This document shows, one piece after another, positions 15,630 to 24,900 of a stretch of 38,079 nucleotides of DNA. Position 1 is the stretch's first letter; every line of letters begins with the position of its first letter. The stretch is from assembly GCA_035551355.1 (NCBI GenBank), contig DASZNF010000080.1:1-38079 (forward strand), given 5' to 3'. A model generated the notes under the pieces. That model saw only the letters and a program-made list of their open reading frames with translations, did not search any database and was not told the DNA's origin. Position numbers and translations under genes: made by a program. The DNA comes from DATATV01 sp035551355. GTDB taxonomy: Bacteria; Actinomycetota; Actinomycetes; Mycobacteriales; Pseudonocardiaceae.

Positions 15630-16949
15630 TCAGGCGACGCCGGCTCGGACGACGCCCGTCAACTCGGGGAACAGTCGGCGCACCGGCGGGTGGGTCAACC
15701 ACCGGGCCAGCGTCCTGGTCAACGAGCGCAGATCGTGATTCACGGTCGCGGAGTCCGTGGTGCCCAGGTCGGCCAGCAGCTCACTGGTCAGCGCGCACGC
15801 GCGATCCACTTCACCGGCGGTGGCGTAGGCCAGGGCCTGCCGGACGCCCCAGCGGACCCGGAACCGCGACCGAGTCGGGTCCACAGTGGCCAGTGCCCGA
15901 TCGAACGCACCGGCCGCCTCGGCCGGACGGCCGAGATCGTAGAGGCACCAGGCCGAAGCCAGCGCCACCGGATTGCCCACCGTGGAGGTACCCAGCGTCG
16001 TCGTCGACTCCCCGGCGGGAGCGCCTTCGAGCAAACCGTGCGCCCGATCCAGCGCGGCCATGCAACTGCCGTACTCGCCGAGCAATGCACGGCCCTGTGC
16101 TTCCCGCTGAGCGGCCAGGCCACGCACCCGAGGGCTCGCACCTCGATGCCGCTGGGCCTCCTGCGCGAGCGCGACTGTGCGCGCGCCGTCCCCGGCGTAC
16201 AGCGCGACGAGCGCTCGGCGCACGAGGCTGTAGGCAACCAGTTCGTCGTCCCCGCCCTCTGCAGCCAGGGACACGGCCCGGTCGGTCCACCACAGCGCGG
16301 CCCGGTCCTCCCCGGCCTCCTGCGTCATCCAGCCCGTGTACTCGGCGTACCGGGCGGCAAGGACGAACGCCAGATCACGGGTCTGGCCGGCGGAGTCGGC
16401 CGCGATGCGCTGCAGGGTGTGGGTCTGCGCGACCAGGGTGGGCAACATCAGGCCGGGTGCGGTGCGCTGGCCCAGCTGGCGGAGCTGACCGAACATGGAG
16501 GTGTAGGTGTCCAGGGCGGCGTCCCGTTCGGCCGCGCGCGGCCGTGTCCGCCCGCCTGCGTGCAGCAGGAGGACCGATGCCGCGCCACCGGCGAGCGCCA
16601 GCCGCCTGCTGACCGGCCGAAACCGCACGGAACCACTGTCGTCCATGTCCAGCACCCATCGTTCGTCGAACGAAACCGTTGGGGCTTCGTCGAAATCGGC
16701 GAGAACCGCGGAGTCGTCCGATTGCGACTGCGACTTCGTCGGCTCGACCAGACGGGCCAACGTCCCGTCGGCGCTCAGCGCCGCGTCACAAATCCGGCCG
16801 AGTGCCACCGTGGGCGGCATCTGTCCGTTCTCGATCTTGCTTAGATAACCCTTGCTGTAATGCACCTGTCGCGAGAATTCAGCCAGTGACACCCCGGCCG
16901 CCATTCGCCGCTGGCGCAGTTGCGGTCCGAAGGGCATGTCGTCGATCAT
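15630..16949 (-). CDS. XRE-family regulator with TPR-like C-terminal half
   Basis: A 439-residue protein. Residues about 8-65 are a Cro/cI-type helix-turn-helix: LRQRRMAAGVSLAEFSRQVHYSKGYLSKIENGQ. A linker with RRLALAGGAASVLLL follows, common in this actinobacterial family, then about 280 residues of TPR-like helical pairs (DLAFVLAARYAEYTGWM, RALVALYAGDG, LASAWCLYDLGRPAEA). GGGAGCCGAG precedes ATG 16949. It lies 96 bp after the TIR/NTPase operon on the same strand, separated by a hairpin, and may be the island's regulator or sensor. Confidence 0.88.
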   Translation of the reverse strand: MIDDMPFGPQLRQRRMAAGVSLAEFSRQVHYSKGYLSKIENGQMPPTVALGRICDAALSADGTLARLVEPTKSQSQSDDSAVLADFDEAPTVSFDERWVLDMDDSGSVRFRPVSRRLALAGGAASVLLLHAGGRTRPRAAERDAALDTYTSMFGQLRQLGQRTAPGLMLPTLVAQTHTLQRIAADSAGQTRDLAFVLAARYAEYTGWMTQEAGEDRAALWWTDRAVSLAAEGGDDELVAYSLVRRALVALYAGDGARTVALAQEAQRHRGASPRVRGLAAQREAQGRALLGEYGSCMAALDRAHGLLEGAPAGESTTTLGTSTVGNPVALASAWCLYDLGRPAEAAGAFDRALATVDPTRSRFRVRWGVRQALAYATAGEVDRACALTSELLADLGTTDSATVNHDLRSLTRTLARWLTHPPVRRLFPELTGVVRAGVA

Positions 16950-17002
16950 CTCGGCTCCCTTCGAAGCGCCTGACGCCTCGATATCAGTGCACCTCATCGG
17001 AT

Positions 17003-17027
17003 GCGGCCGGGCAAGAGGCCCGGCCGC
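17003..17027. terminator. Hairpin ending the TIR/NTPase operon
   Basis: GCGGCCGGGC at 17003-17012 pairs perfectly with GCCCGGCCGC at 17018-17027 around loop AAGAG. It lies 19 bases past the stop of the membrane-protein gene (17046) and before the XRE start (16949). It would terminate or attenuate read-through, leaving the XRE gene partly dependent on its own promoter. Confidence 0.7.
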
Positions 17028-17045
17028 TTCGGCAACAGGAAACGG

Positions 17046-18080
17046 TCATCCGGACGATGGGTCGTCGGGCTGACCGTCGGGGTCATCGGTGATCAGGTCG
17101 AACCGTCGCCGGATCTCGTAGGCCATCGCCTTGTCCCGCGGGTCCCCGCTGTGCTCGAGCCCGTTGGCGATGTGCTCGACCAGCAGTAAGCGCTGCCCTC
17201 TGGCCAAATCCAACGAATCGACCCACTCAATGAAGACGTCGATAGGTTCCCGAGGCCCAGCCAGACCCAGGACTAACGGCTGAGCAGCGCCGTCCGAACC
17301 GGATCCCGGGAACACCTGGGAGATCTCCTCGTCCCGAGCAGCCGCGGAAAGCTGTGTCATCGTGCCGATGAGCGCGACGGCCTGATCGACCTCCTTGTCG
17401 TTGCGGGACAGCCACCACACCAATGCGCTGCCAGTGCTGCGCAGCACATCGTCGGTCAGATAGGCTCGCCTGTCGCATTCGAAACGACGCTGATGTTCCC
17501 ACAACTCTTTGTTCTTTCGAATCGTTGCCATCTCGTGCAGCCGGCCCACATCCGCATCGGACAGGGAGATCCGGACCTGATCTGCCCAAGCCTCGACCAG
17601 GCCGGTGCGATCGGGCTGGACGATGCCGAGCACGTCGTTGAGCCGGTGCTGCAGCCGAATCGCCATGCTGGGCGGCACATTTGCCGCGACCTGCGCCGCC
17701 CGCTCGATGATCGAATCGATCCCCCGCGCGCCGGGCCGAAAATGCTGCTGCGCGTCAGCTGCCGTTCCGATGGATCGCCAGTAGACGGTGACGTCGAGGA
17801 TGAACTCGTAGTCCGGTTCCGCGCTGGGCAGGTTGATCGCCTGGACCTGGTCCCTCTGGGTCTGGATCACGGGCGCCGGTTGGGGCGCGGGTGGCAGGAA
17901 GACCGGATCCGGTGGCCGTCTGTTGATCGCCAGGTAGCCCAGTGCGCCCGCCGCGCAACAGACCAGTGCCCCGACCACGACGGGCCAGAGTGGCCAACGG
18001 AGACTGATACCGAGCGCGATCAGCACGAAGGCGGCCGCGCCGGCCGGGATGATCGGACCGAACTTGCGTTGCGACGTCAT
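17046..18080 (-). CDS. Membrane protein with SPFH-like cytoplasmic domain
   Basis: A 344-residue protein. Two adjacent membrane segments lie at residues about 10-50 (IIPAGAAAFVLIALGISL and LWPVVVGALVCCAAGALGYLAI), then a Pro-rich linker. The soluble part starts YEFILDVTVYWRSIG and continues IIERAAQVAANVPPSMAIRLQHRLNDVLG, VRISLSDADVGRLHEMATIRKNKELWEHQRRFE. This order of strand, helix and charged helix resembles SPFH/band-7 scaffolds; the match is by eye. It starts 26 bp after the NTPase stop, so it is co-transcribed. Possible role: membrane anchor or sensor. Confidence 0.7.
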   Translation of the reverse strand: MTSQRKFGPIIPAGAAAFVLIALGISLRWPLWPVVVGALVCCAAGALGYLAINRRPPDPVFLPPAPQPAPVIQTQRDQVQAINLPSAEPDYEFILDVTVYWRSIGTAADAQQHFRPGARGIDSIIERAAQVAANVPPSMAIRLQHRLNDVLGIVQPDRTGLVEAWADQVRISLSDADVGRLHEMATIRKNKELWEHQRRFECDRRAYLTDDVLRSTGSALVWWLSRNDKEVDQAVALIGTMTQLSAAARDEEISQVFPGSGSDGAAQPLVLGLAGPREPIDVFIEWVDSLDLARGQRLLLVEHIANGLEHSGDPRDKAMAYEIRRRFDLITDDPDGQPDDPSSG

Positions 18081-18106
18081 CAGACGGCTCCTCACCACAG
18101 TTCTCG

Positions 18107-20062
18107 TTAACGGCCGCCGGCCGCCGACACCATTCGATTGATCACATTCACCGCAACGGACTTGCGAATGCGCAGGTCGACACCTGGTTCCCGGGCCCAG
18201 TCGCCCACGACGCCGTACAGATTTCCCGCGCCTGGGCCTGGTTCGGCACAGGCGGCGATCAACGTGTCCACCCACAACCCGTTTCGGGGAAAGGCCTCTG
18301 CCGCATTCAGCCATTCCCGGGCAAGCTCGCCCCAATCCTCCGGCCGCCGTCTGGACAGCACCGCCCGCCATCCGTCGGCGAGGCGCTGGCGGACGAAGGT
18401 CTCGGCCAGCAGCGGTCCGATCCTCGATGCGGTCAGCTCCCGCGGCCGCGCCAGGGTCAGGAAAAGCGCGAAATCGGCGTCCCAATTCTTGTGGGTCAGT
18501 CCGGTCGCGATTCGCTCCACCAGGTGCCGAAACTCCCGGCGATCTTGACGAACGAGGTCGAACAGCGCGTCGGTCGCCCGATCACGCACGACCTCGCCCT
18601 GGCGCCGGATGAAATGATGCAGCCGTACCACTGCCTCGGCCGGATGGGTCGAGGCGATCACAGTGGCGCACATCGTGATCGACAAGTGTGCCGCATCCGC
18701 GCCGGTGTTCGAATCGCACGACCAGTCGTAGATCAGCCGGCGGAACCGGGCCCCGTATCGCTGGTCACCGAGCCCACGCTGCAGCGCAAGGCCTGCGGCG
18801 GGCAGCGCTCGGCTGCGGTCGTTCTGCCTGACCCAGGTCGAAACCAGGTCGGCGATGTCGTCGGGCCGACCCGTGCGCAATGCCTGATCGGCGAAGCAGG
18901 ATACGAAGCGAGCCCGCACCGGAGCGCCGATGTCCAGCGAGACAGCTGCGTCTCGTGCCCAGTCCCGGAAGTCGCCCCGGAGGGCGACGAAGTTGTCCCA
19001 GAAGTACTGCCGGACCGCCCGCTCATAGCCGAACTTTGCGAACCGAACGCATCTGTCACGGTCGACCGTGACGTTGAGCTCCTTCATCCGCTGAAACAGA
19101 TCGTCACGTTCGAGCGGCGGCTGGTCGGTTTCCGGTTGTGCGGTGGCCCTGGCCAGCGCCGTGGCTGCGAGGTCGACCTGGTCGGCGGACGCGCCAATGA
19201 GCATCGCGGTCGCCAGCAACAGAGCGCGATGCTCACCTGTGGAGAGGCTCTTCACCTTGGCGGCCACCTCGTTGCCGAGCTCCCCCAGCGCGTCCAACGC
19301 CGCGTCGAGCCAGCCCGAAAATCCGGTTGTCCCACCCAGCTGATCGCGGGCGGCGCTGATGAGCCGGACCAGCTCGGCCAGGTTTCGCATCGGATCGGTC
19401 GCCTGGTGATCACGGAGCGCGGGGCGATCGCGTATCTCCTGATCCGTGTACGAGATCTCTGCGACCTCGAGATGCCGTCGCACGACACGGGCCGGATCCG
19501 GTCGCCTCAGAGTCACCAGCAGATGCCGCATTTCCTCTGGCACGAGAATCGCCTCGCTCTCCGTGAGCACGACCGCCAAATATGCGTTGCGCTCCCAAAT
19601 CTGCGTCTGGTATGAAGAAAGTCCCTTCATTACCTGCACAAGGCGATCCTCGGCCGGATCGAGGAGGACCAGTCCGTCGTCCGGCACCTGTGCGCTGACC
19701 AGGACCTCGTCCTCGTCGTTTTCTTCGTCTTTTTCGTTGTCCGGTGGCACCCCGGACTCGTCTTGGACGACGGCTTCCTGTCCACCTACCCGGTGCAGCA
19801 GGACCTGGCCCGCAGCCCGCTTACCGATTCCCGATGCACCGACGAGCAGGACGCAGCCGGAGGTCTCCAGCGTGGCCTGGGCCATCGAATAGCCAGGTGG
19901 TTCGACGAATTGACGATTCAGCCGGACGAGGTGCTCCCGTGCTGTCCGCCGGGGGTTCCGACTACCACGGCGCAGCCGTTCCTCCACTCCGATGTAGTAG
20001 TTGGTCGTGTTGTGCATATCGCCCGAACCAGCGTGCTTCGGACCATAGTCATCACCGATCAT
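18107..20062 (-). CDS. STAND/NLR-like P-loop NTPase with N-terminal adaptor motif
   Basis: A 651-residue protein in three parts. Residues 3-24 repeat the TIR protein's C-terminal motif (GD-YGP, Gly12, Gly14, Asn18, Thr20, Tyr22). Residues about 45-270 form a P-loop domain: Walker A GASGIGK is at 75-81, but Arg82 replaces the usual Ser/Thr; DDGLVLLDPAED may be Walker B; an acidic insert (NEKDEENDEDE) lies between. The C-terminal 380 residues are helical, probably HEAT/TPR-like. ATG 20062 overlaps the TIR stop as ATGA. A sensor/switch NTPase activating the TIR effector is the natural inference. Confidence 0.75.
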   Translation of the reverse strand: MIGDDYGPKHAGSGDMHNTTNYYIGVEERLRRGSRNPRRTAREHLVRLNRQFVEPPGYSMAQATLETSGCVLLVGASGIGKRAAGQVLLHRVGGQEAVVQDESGVPPDNEKDEENDEDEVLVSAQVPDDGLVLLDPAEDRLVQVMKGLSSYQTQIWERNAYLAVVLTESEAILVPEEMRHLLVTLRRPDPARVVRRHLEVAEISYTDQEIRDRPALRDHQATDPMRNLAELVRLISAARDQLGGTTGFSGWLDAALDALGELGNEVAAKVKSLSTGEHRALLLATAMLIGASADQVDLAATALARATAQPETDQPPLERDDLFQRMKELNVTVDRDRCVRFAKFGYERAVRQYFWDNFVALRGDFRDWARDAAVSLDIGAPVRARFVSCFADQALRTGRPDDIADLVSTWVRQNDRSRALPAAGLALQRGLGDQRYGARFRRLIYDWSCDSNTGADAAHLSITMCATVIASTHPAEAVVRLHHFIRRQGEVVRDRATDALFDLVRQDRREFRHLVERIATGLTHKNWDADFALFLTLARPRELTASRIGPLLAETFVRQRLADGWRAVLSRRRPEDWGELAREWLNAAEAFPRNGLWVDTLIAACAEPGPGAGNLYGVVGDWAREPGVDLRIRKSVAVNVINRMVSAAGGR

Positions 20063-20667
20063 CGGCGACCGCCTCGATCGTTGAAGTTGTAGGTCGTCTC
20101 GTTGAGCTGGGTCCCGTCGCCCATGAGCACAGGCCCGTAGTTGTCCCCAGTGTTGGTCGCCCGGCCCGACCGGTGATCTTCTTCTGCCGTGACAGGTGTG
20201 AACCCGGGCACGAACGCAATCAGGTCGTCCACGATCCTTTTGATGCTGCCGTCCACATCACCGCTGTCGAAGCGTCGGCTTTGCAGGTCGCGCAGCCAGG
20301 ACAGCGCGGCTGGCAAGTCGAGCTGATTCAGCCGACGGACCGACCCGCCGGTGAGCACCGGAATGACCCGGACGTTGTACCTCCTGGCCGCCAGCAGTTC
20401 CCGCCGCACCCAGTCGAGCTTGTCCTCCAAGCGCTTCCGGCCGCTCGAATCGCGCGCGTCGGCCCACCGGTCTCCGATGACGGCCAGCACCACCCGGCTG
20501 CCGTGCACCGCGCCGAGGATGCGCGGGGGGAAGGGCTCACCACCCTCGATCGAGTCGCTCGCCCGGAAGATCTTCTCCGATCCGAAGCGCCTCGACAGCT
20601 CGGTCCCGATGAACGCGGCCGTGTCCTCGCCGTCGCCATTGCGGTAGTTGATGAAGACATCGGTCAT
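20059..20667 (-). CDS. TIR-domain effector with C-terminal adaptor motif
   Basis: A 202-residue protein. Residues 1-150 are a TIR domain: DVFINYRNGDGEDTAAFIG (strand A/BB loop), KIFRASDSIEGG, RVVLAVIGDRW, LDWVRRELLAARRYNVRVIPVL. Glu90 in DWVRREL aligns with the catalytic Glu of NAD-cleaving TIRs such as SARM1. A linker leads to residues 174-195, a Gly/Asn/Tyr motif shared with the next protein's N-terminus. ATG 20667 follows GAGGGAA by 6 bases; an upstream in-frame start lacks a binding site. Likely an NADase effector triggered by the NTPase. Confidence 0.88.
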   Translation of the reverse strand: MTDVFINYRNGDGEDTAAFIGTELSRRFGSEKIFRASDSIEGGEPFPPRILGAVHGSRVVLAVIGDRWADARDSSGRKRLEDKLDWVRRELLAARRYNVRVIPVLTGGSVRRLNQLDLPAALSWLRDLQSRRFDSGDVDGSIKRIVDDLIAFVPGFTPVTAEEDHRSGRATNTGDNYGPVLMGDGTQLNETTYNFNDRGGRR

Positions 20668-20717
20668 CCGGGTTCCCTCACTTCTCACCCATGAATATCC
20701 ACACCGGTGGGTGCTCG

Positions 20718-21485
20718 TCACTGCCGCAGTATTGTGGTATTCGAAGAACCGCCCGTGTGGGAGAGGAACTTCGCGAAACAGTCCGCAGTGGGTAATCCCG
20801 CCTCATCACACCAGGTGTTGGCCGACAATCCGTCCGGCGATGGCACGGGCATGATCGTGACGTAGTAGTCCGGGGACTTGAAGCTGACGTAGTCGCCCGA
20901 CCAGATCAGCAGAACGTTCGGATATTCCGCCTGCAACCGTTGGAAGTCGGCCCAGATCTGCGGGTAGTCGTAGGTGATCCCGTCGGCGACCAAGCCCGGC
21001 CGCTTCGACGACAGCTGTGGCACCCAGTTCCCGGCCAGGCCTTCGGCCACGCTTCGGTCGCGATCCATCTCGTTGTTCAGCGCGGTCTGGGCAGAGTTGT
21101 CGTCCAGGGAGGGCCCGGACTCGCCGCTGGATTGGCCACCGTCGGCCGAGCTGCTGAGCGGTGGTTGGGTCGTCAGACCCGACTCGGACGTGACGGCCGG
21201 CGCGGAGTTGTTGGAGAGCGGCGCGTTGGCGGCATTCCTCCGGACCACCACGGCGATCCCCACGCCCGCAATGACCACGATCAGGACGAGCCCGACAACC
21301 AGCAGCGGGATTCCCGATCCGGCGCGAACTGGTTGTCGCACAAAGGGTTCCGGAGTCACGGGTCCCGGTGGCATCGTGGATAAATTCATCGGCGGGGGTG
21401 GTGGTGGTGGATTGACCATGCCGCCGCACTGCGGACAGAACGTCTCGTCCTCCCGAATGGGCAGTCCACAGTTGACGCAAGGCAT
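20718..21485 (-). CDS. Zinc-ribbon membrane protein with extracytoplasmic domain
   Basis: A 255-residue protein. The N-terminal zinc ribbon has Cys3, Cys6, Cys17 and Cys20 (CVNC, CPQC), then a proline run and a single membrane helix around residues 58-82 (IPLLVVGLVLIVVIAGVGIAVVV). After a Ser-rich linker, the outer domain reads WVPQLSSKRPGLVADGITYDYPQIWADF to VLLIWSGDYVSFKSPDYYVTI, resembling a module found behind membrane helices of some actinobacterial Ser/Thr kinases. GAGGAGGG precedes ATG 21485. It is first in the TIR/NTPase operon, 50 bp before tir, and may sense an outside signal. Confidence 0.78.
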   Translation of the reverse strand: MPCVNCGLPIREDETFCPQCGGMVNPPPPPPPMNLSTMPPGPVTPEPFVRQPVRAGSGIPLLVVGLVLIVVIAGVGIAVVVRRNAANAPLSNNSAPAVTSESGLTTQPPLSSSADGGQSSGESGPSLDDNSAQTALNNEMDRDRSVAEGLAGNWVPQLSSKRPGLVADGITYDYPQIWADFQRLQAEYPNVLLIWSGDYVSFKSPDYYVTIMPVPSPDGLSANTWCDEAGLPTADCFAKFLSHTGGSSNTTILRQ

Positions 21486-21516
21486 TACGGTGCCCTCCTC
21501 ATTGCTTACGCACCGC

Positions 21517-21534
21517 TTGAATCGCAAGATTCAA
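21517..21534. promoter_or_regulatory. Perfect dyad before the TIR/NTPase operon
   Basis: TTGAATC at 21517-21523 and GATTCAA at 21528-21534 are perfect 7-bp inverted arms with spacer GCAA. The site lies 32 bp upstream of the first gene in an AT-richer stretch. It may be the operator of a regulator such as the downstream XRE protein; as RNA it would form a small hairpin in the leader. Confidence 0.5.
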
Positions 21535-21539
21535 CAAGA

Positions 21540-21991
21540 CGTTACTGGGTGCCTAACCACACGAAGAGAAAAATCCTGGACAATAACAGGACATTTTCGC
21601 TCGTCAGCCGTGGTGCTGGTGATCGACAAATCGAGCGGGCGGATGTTGCTGGTGTCGCCGCGCCACCCCGATAATGCTGTCAGGTTTGCCGGGTGAGTGG
21701 CGCATCCGGGGCGCGGCTGCCCGTTGTAGTCGCGCGCTTCGACGATCCGCCCGTCGCGAACTCGGGTGACCCACACGCACGGGGTGATCATGGTCGCCCC
21801 GTCCAGCACCGTCTCGTAATGGAACTCGGTGACGACCCCCTCGGGGTCGGGAGCGTTGCTTCGTTCGCTCCCGTACCGCCGACGGTCAGGCCGGACCGGG
21901 GCAGCACGATCGACGCGTCCAGCGCGTTGCTCCCCAAGATTCGGGGCTGCCCCCGGCGGATCTTGAATGCGCTGGTCGAGTCCGCGAGTGC
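21540..21991 (-). pseudogene. Decayed coding segment with SnoaL-like C-terminal remnant
   Basis: This 450-bp stretch has no intact gene. Around 21700-21845 the minus strand reads VVTEFHYETVLDGATMITPCVWVTRVRDGRIVEARDYNG in shorter blocks, which resembles the C-terminal half of a SnoaL-like protein. Its frame runs on to a stop at 21531, and no plausible start exists before the neighbouring gene. In another minus frame near 21880-21960, LGSNALDASIVLPR also has coding-type codon use. Different frames side by side suggest deletions and frameshifts in old genes. Confidence 0.45.
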
Positions 21992-24900
21992 TTATCCGGC
22001 GGTCACGTTCAGCGCGGACAGTTCGGCGTCTCCGGTTCGCCAGTCCGGCACGGCAACCGCGATGTACCGAGACGTCCCGCCCAGTGTGAGGTTTCGGGCT
22101 CCCGGCACCATGGTGCCGACGGTCTGATAGGTGAGCCCGTCGCTCGATACGCCGACCACCGCCGGTCGCGGCCGGCCACCGACCCAGCTCAGGGTGAGCG
22201 TGCCCAGCGGCACCGCGGCGCCCAGGTCGACCACTATCCGCCCGCCCGGTCCCGGTCGCCACGTGGTGCGCGGGTCGCCGTCCACCGCGGCCGTCGGATC
22301 GGACATCCCCGCGGGCAGGGGCGAAGTCGGGAAGGTGGCGCGGCCCAGGGCCAGATCGGTGGTCGGGGTGAAGGGAATCTCCGGGAATACCAAGGAAATC
22401 GGCGTTCCGGGCCGCAGCGTCACGGTGCGGGCGGCGCGCGGGTCGGATACCGGCGCCACGGTGACTCCTTGCCCCACCGCGGAAGTGAGTTCGATGTGCT
22501 GGGAGTCGGCCACCACGACAGTCAGCGCGGACGGATTAGTTGCCCGCACTGTGAAACGTGGCGGCAGCACCACCGCGCTCGCCGCGGCCACCTGCACCTG
22601 GTGTTGTTCGCCGATCCGCTTTCCTTGGTACACAACGAGTTCGCCCGCCGGGAGACGCACGGCGCCGGTCAGGTCGGTTCCGGTGAGGTTGTACAGGCTC
22701 AGGTATCCGTCGGTCACCGCCGCGGCCAGGCCGGCCGGGACGCCGGATGGCGCGGGAGCCGCCGCGGCCGAGGCGGTCGCGGTCGGCGATTGAGCCGGGA
22801 ACGCCTGCACCACCATGCCGGTCGCGCCACCGGCCGGGCCGTCTGACAGGGTGACTGTATTCGCCGTGACGGTGAGCGGATTGTTGCTGCCGCGCACCAC
22901 GAATCCGGCCCGGCCGTCGACGTTCACCCAGCCGCCGGTGACGGTGTGCTTGTCCGGCACACCGACCGCCGTTGTCCAGGTGCTGCCGTCGGTCGAGGTC
23001 TGGATACTGTATTCCGCGCCGTAGGCGGTCTCCCAGGCGATCGTCACCGCGCTGACCGGCACGGCCGCGCCGAGGTCGACTTCCAGCCAGCTCTCCGGCA
23101 CCGCGCGGTCGGCCACGGCCACTGCCCAGCGGGTCCCCGAGTCGCCGTCGGTGGCGTTGGCCGCGGGATAGGCCGGGGTGTAGGAGGATGCGGTGGTCGG
23201 CTGGTGCAGCGCCAGGTTCGTGGCCGAACCCGGGCCGGTGACGGTGAATTCGTAGATCGAGTAGCCGTACTGGGTGCCGGGTTTGCCGCCGAGCATCCGC
23301 ACGTACCGCGCGGTCACCGCGGGGAAGGACAGCGTCTCGGTGCCGCCGGTGCCCAGGCTGTTGGCCACGAGCGTCACCGCGCCGTCGGCGCCGGTGTAGG
23401 TGCGTTGTCCGGTCAGCCCTGGGATGCCGGGCATGGTCAGGTTGAACACCCGTAACACGCCCTCGCCGGCCGCGGTGCCGGTGGTCGCGTAGACCGCGGC
23501 TCCGCTGGGCAGAGTGCTGTAGCCGACGTACCCGGTGGCGAGCTTGAGCAGTGCCGCGGTGCCGTCGAATCCGTCCCGCAGCACCGAATACGCGATCGCC
23601 TGCCGACCCTGCACGCTCATCGTCGTGGACGGGATCAGCTGCGGGCTGGCGTCGGACAGGTCGAACAACCAGTCGTCGTGGTTGGGTGCGTAGACGCACT
23701 TCACGTAGTTCGGTTTGGACACCGTGGCGGCGAACGCGGTCGCACTGTTGTGGGCCAGGAATCCAGGCGTGGCACCGTAATCGGTGGCCGCGGTGGCGTG
23801 CGCGTAGAAGTCCGCGTCGCTCACCGGCCGGGTCGGTCCGCCGTGGGTGCGGGCCCGCCAGACGTGGAACAGGTAGCTGATGGCCAGTTCGGCCCGCGCC
23901 TCTGGCTCGTATTTGGCTTCCCCGCTGAACTTCGTCAACTGGTAGGTCGGCGGGTACTGCTGGTACGGGCCCAGTTGCGTGGCCATGTTGGCCTCCGCGC
24001 GCGCCGCGTCGGCGTCACCCAGCACCTGGGCCAGGAACGCCAGCGGCAGCACGTCCCGCCCGAACAGGTGGTAACGGTCGCCGTCCATCGGCATGAACGG
24101 TTCGCCGCTGTCGCTCATCACCCGCCGGATGGTCCGCCACAGTTGCACGTTGTTGGGTTTGGCGGTCACCGCGGCCGGAATCGACGCGCCGGCAGCGAGG
24201 AAGTGCGCGGCCACCCGGGCGGACATGCGGCAGGTTTCCAGTTGGTAGTGCGGTTCGAAGGAACCGTGGTTCTCCACCAGGAACGTGTCGTAGATATTGT
24301 GGGCGGTGTTCCAGGCCGAGATCGGTTTCCCGTCCACCACAGTGGGATTCGCCGCGTCGGCGACCGGCAGGCCGGTGTCGTTGAGCAGCCAGGTGTTCAG
24401 CTGGCTCCGCCAGGTCGTGGCGTTCGCGTGCTGCGGCAGCCAGGCCACCGCCGGGCCAAGGCACTGCGCGTACACGGCCATCTCGTCGACCTTGGTGTCG
24501 GACTGCCAGCCGCCGAGCAGTTTGTTCGGGCTCCAGCCGGGGCTGCGCGGATCGTCGGCGGTGCCCAGTGCCGTCGTGTAATCCGCCTGCCGGGAGGCGA
24601 TGGCGTCCACCGCGGCCTGGGTCGAACTGTCCAAATCGGACCAGAGCAGCTTCGCGGCGAGCACGAAGTACAGCTCGAAGGTGCTGTCGAAGAACATCGT
24701 CTCGCCCCACTCGGTGCCGCCGGTGAGCACGTTGCTGGTGGCGAAGTGGGTGATGGTGGCCAGGGTGTGGGCCTTCAGTGTGGCCGCGTCGGTGCCGGCC
24801 TCGGCCGGGTCGTAGCTGCCGTGGGTGAGCAGCACCGCGTTGCCCAGCACCACGGCGAAGGAGAAGTTGGCGCTCGCGTAGTGGCCCGCGGTCGCGTCCC

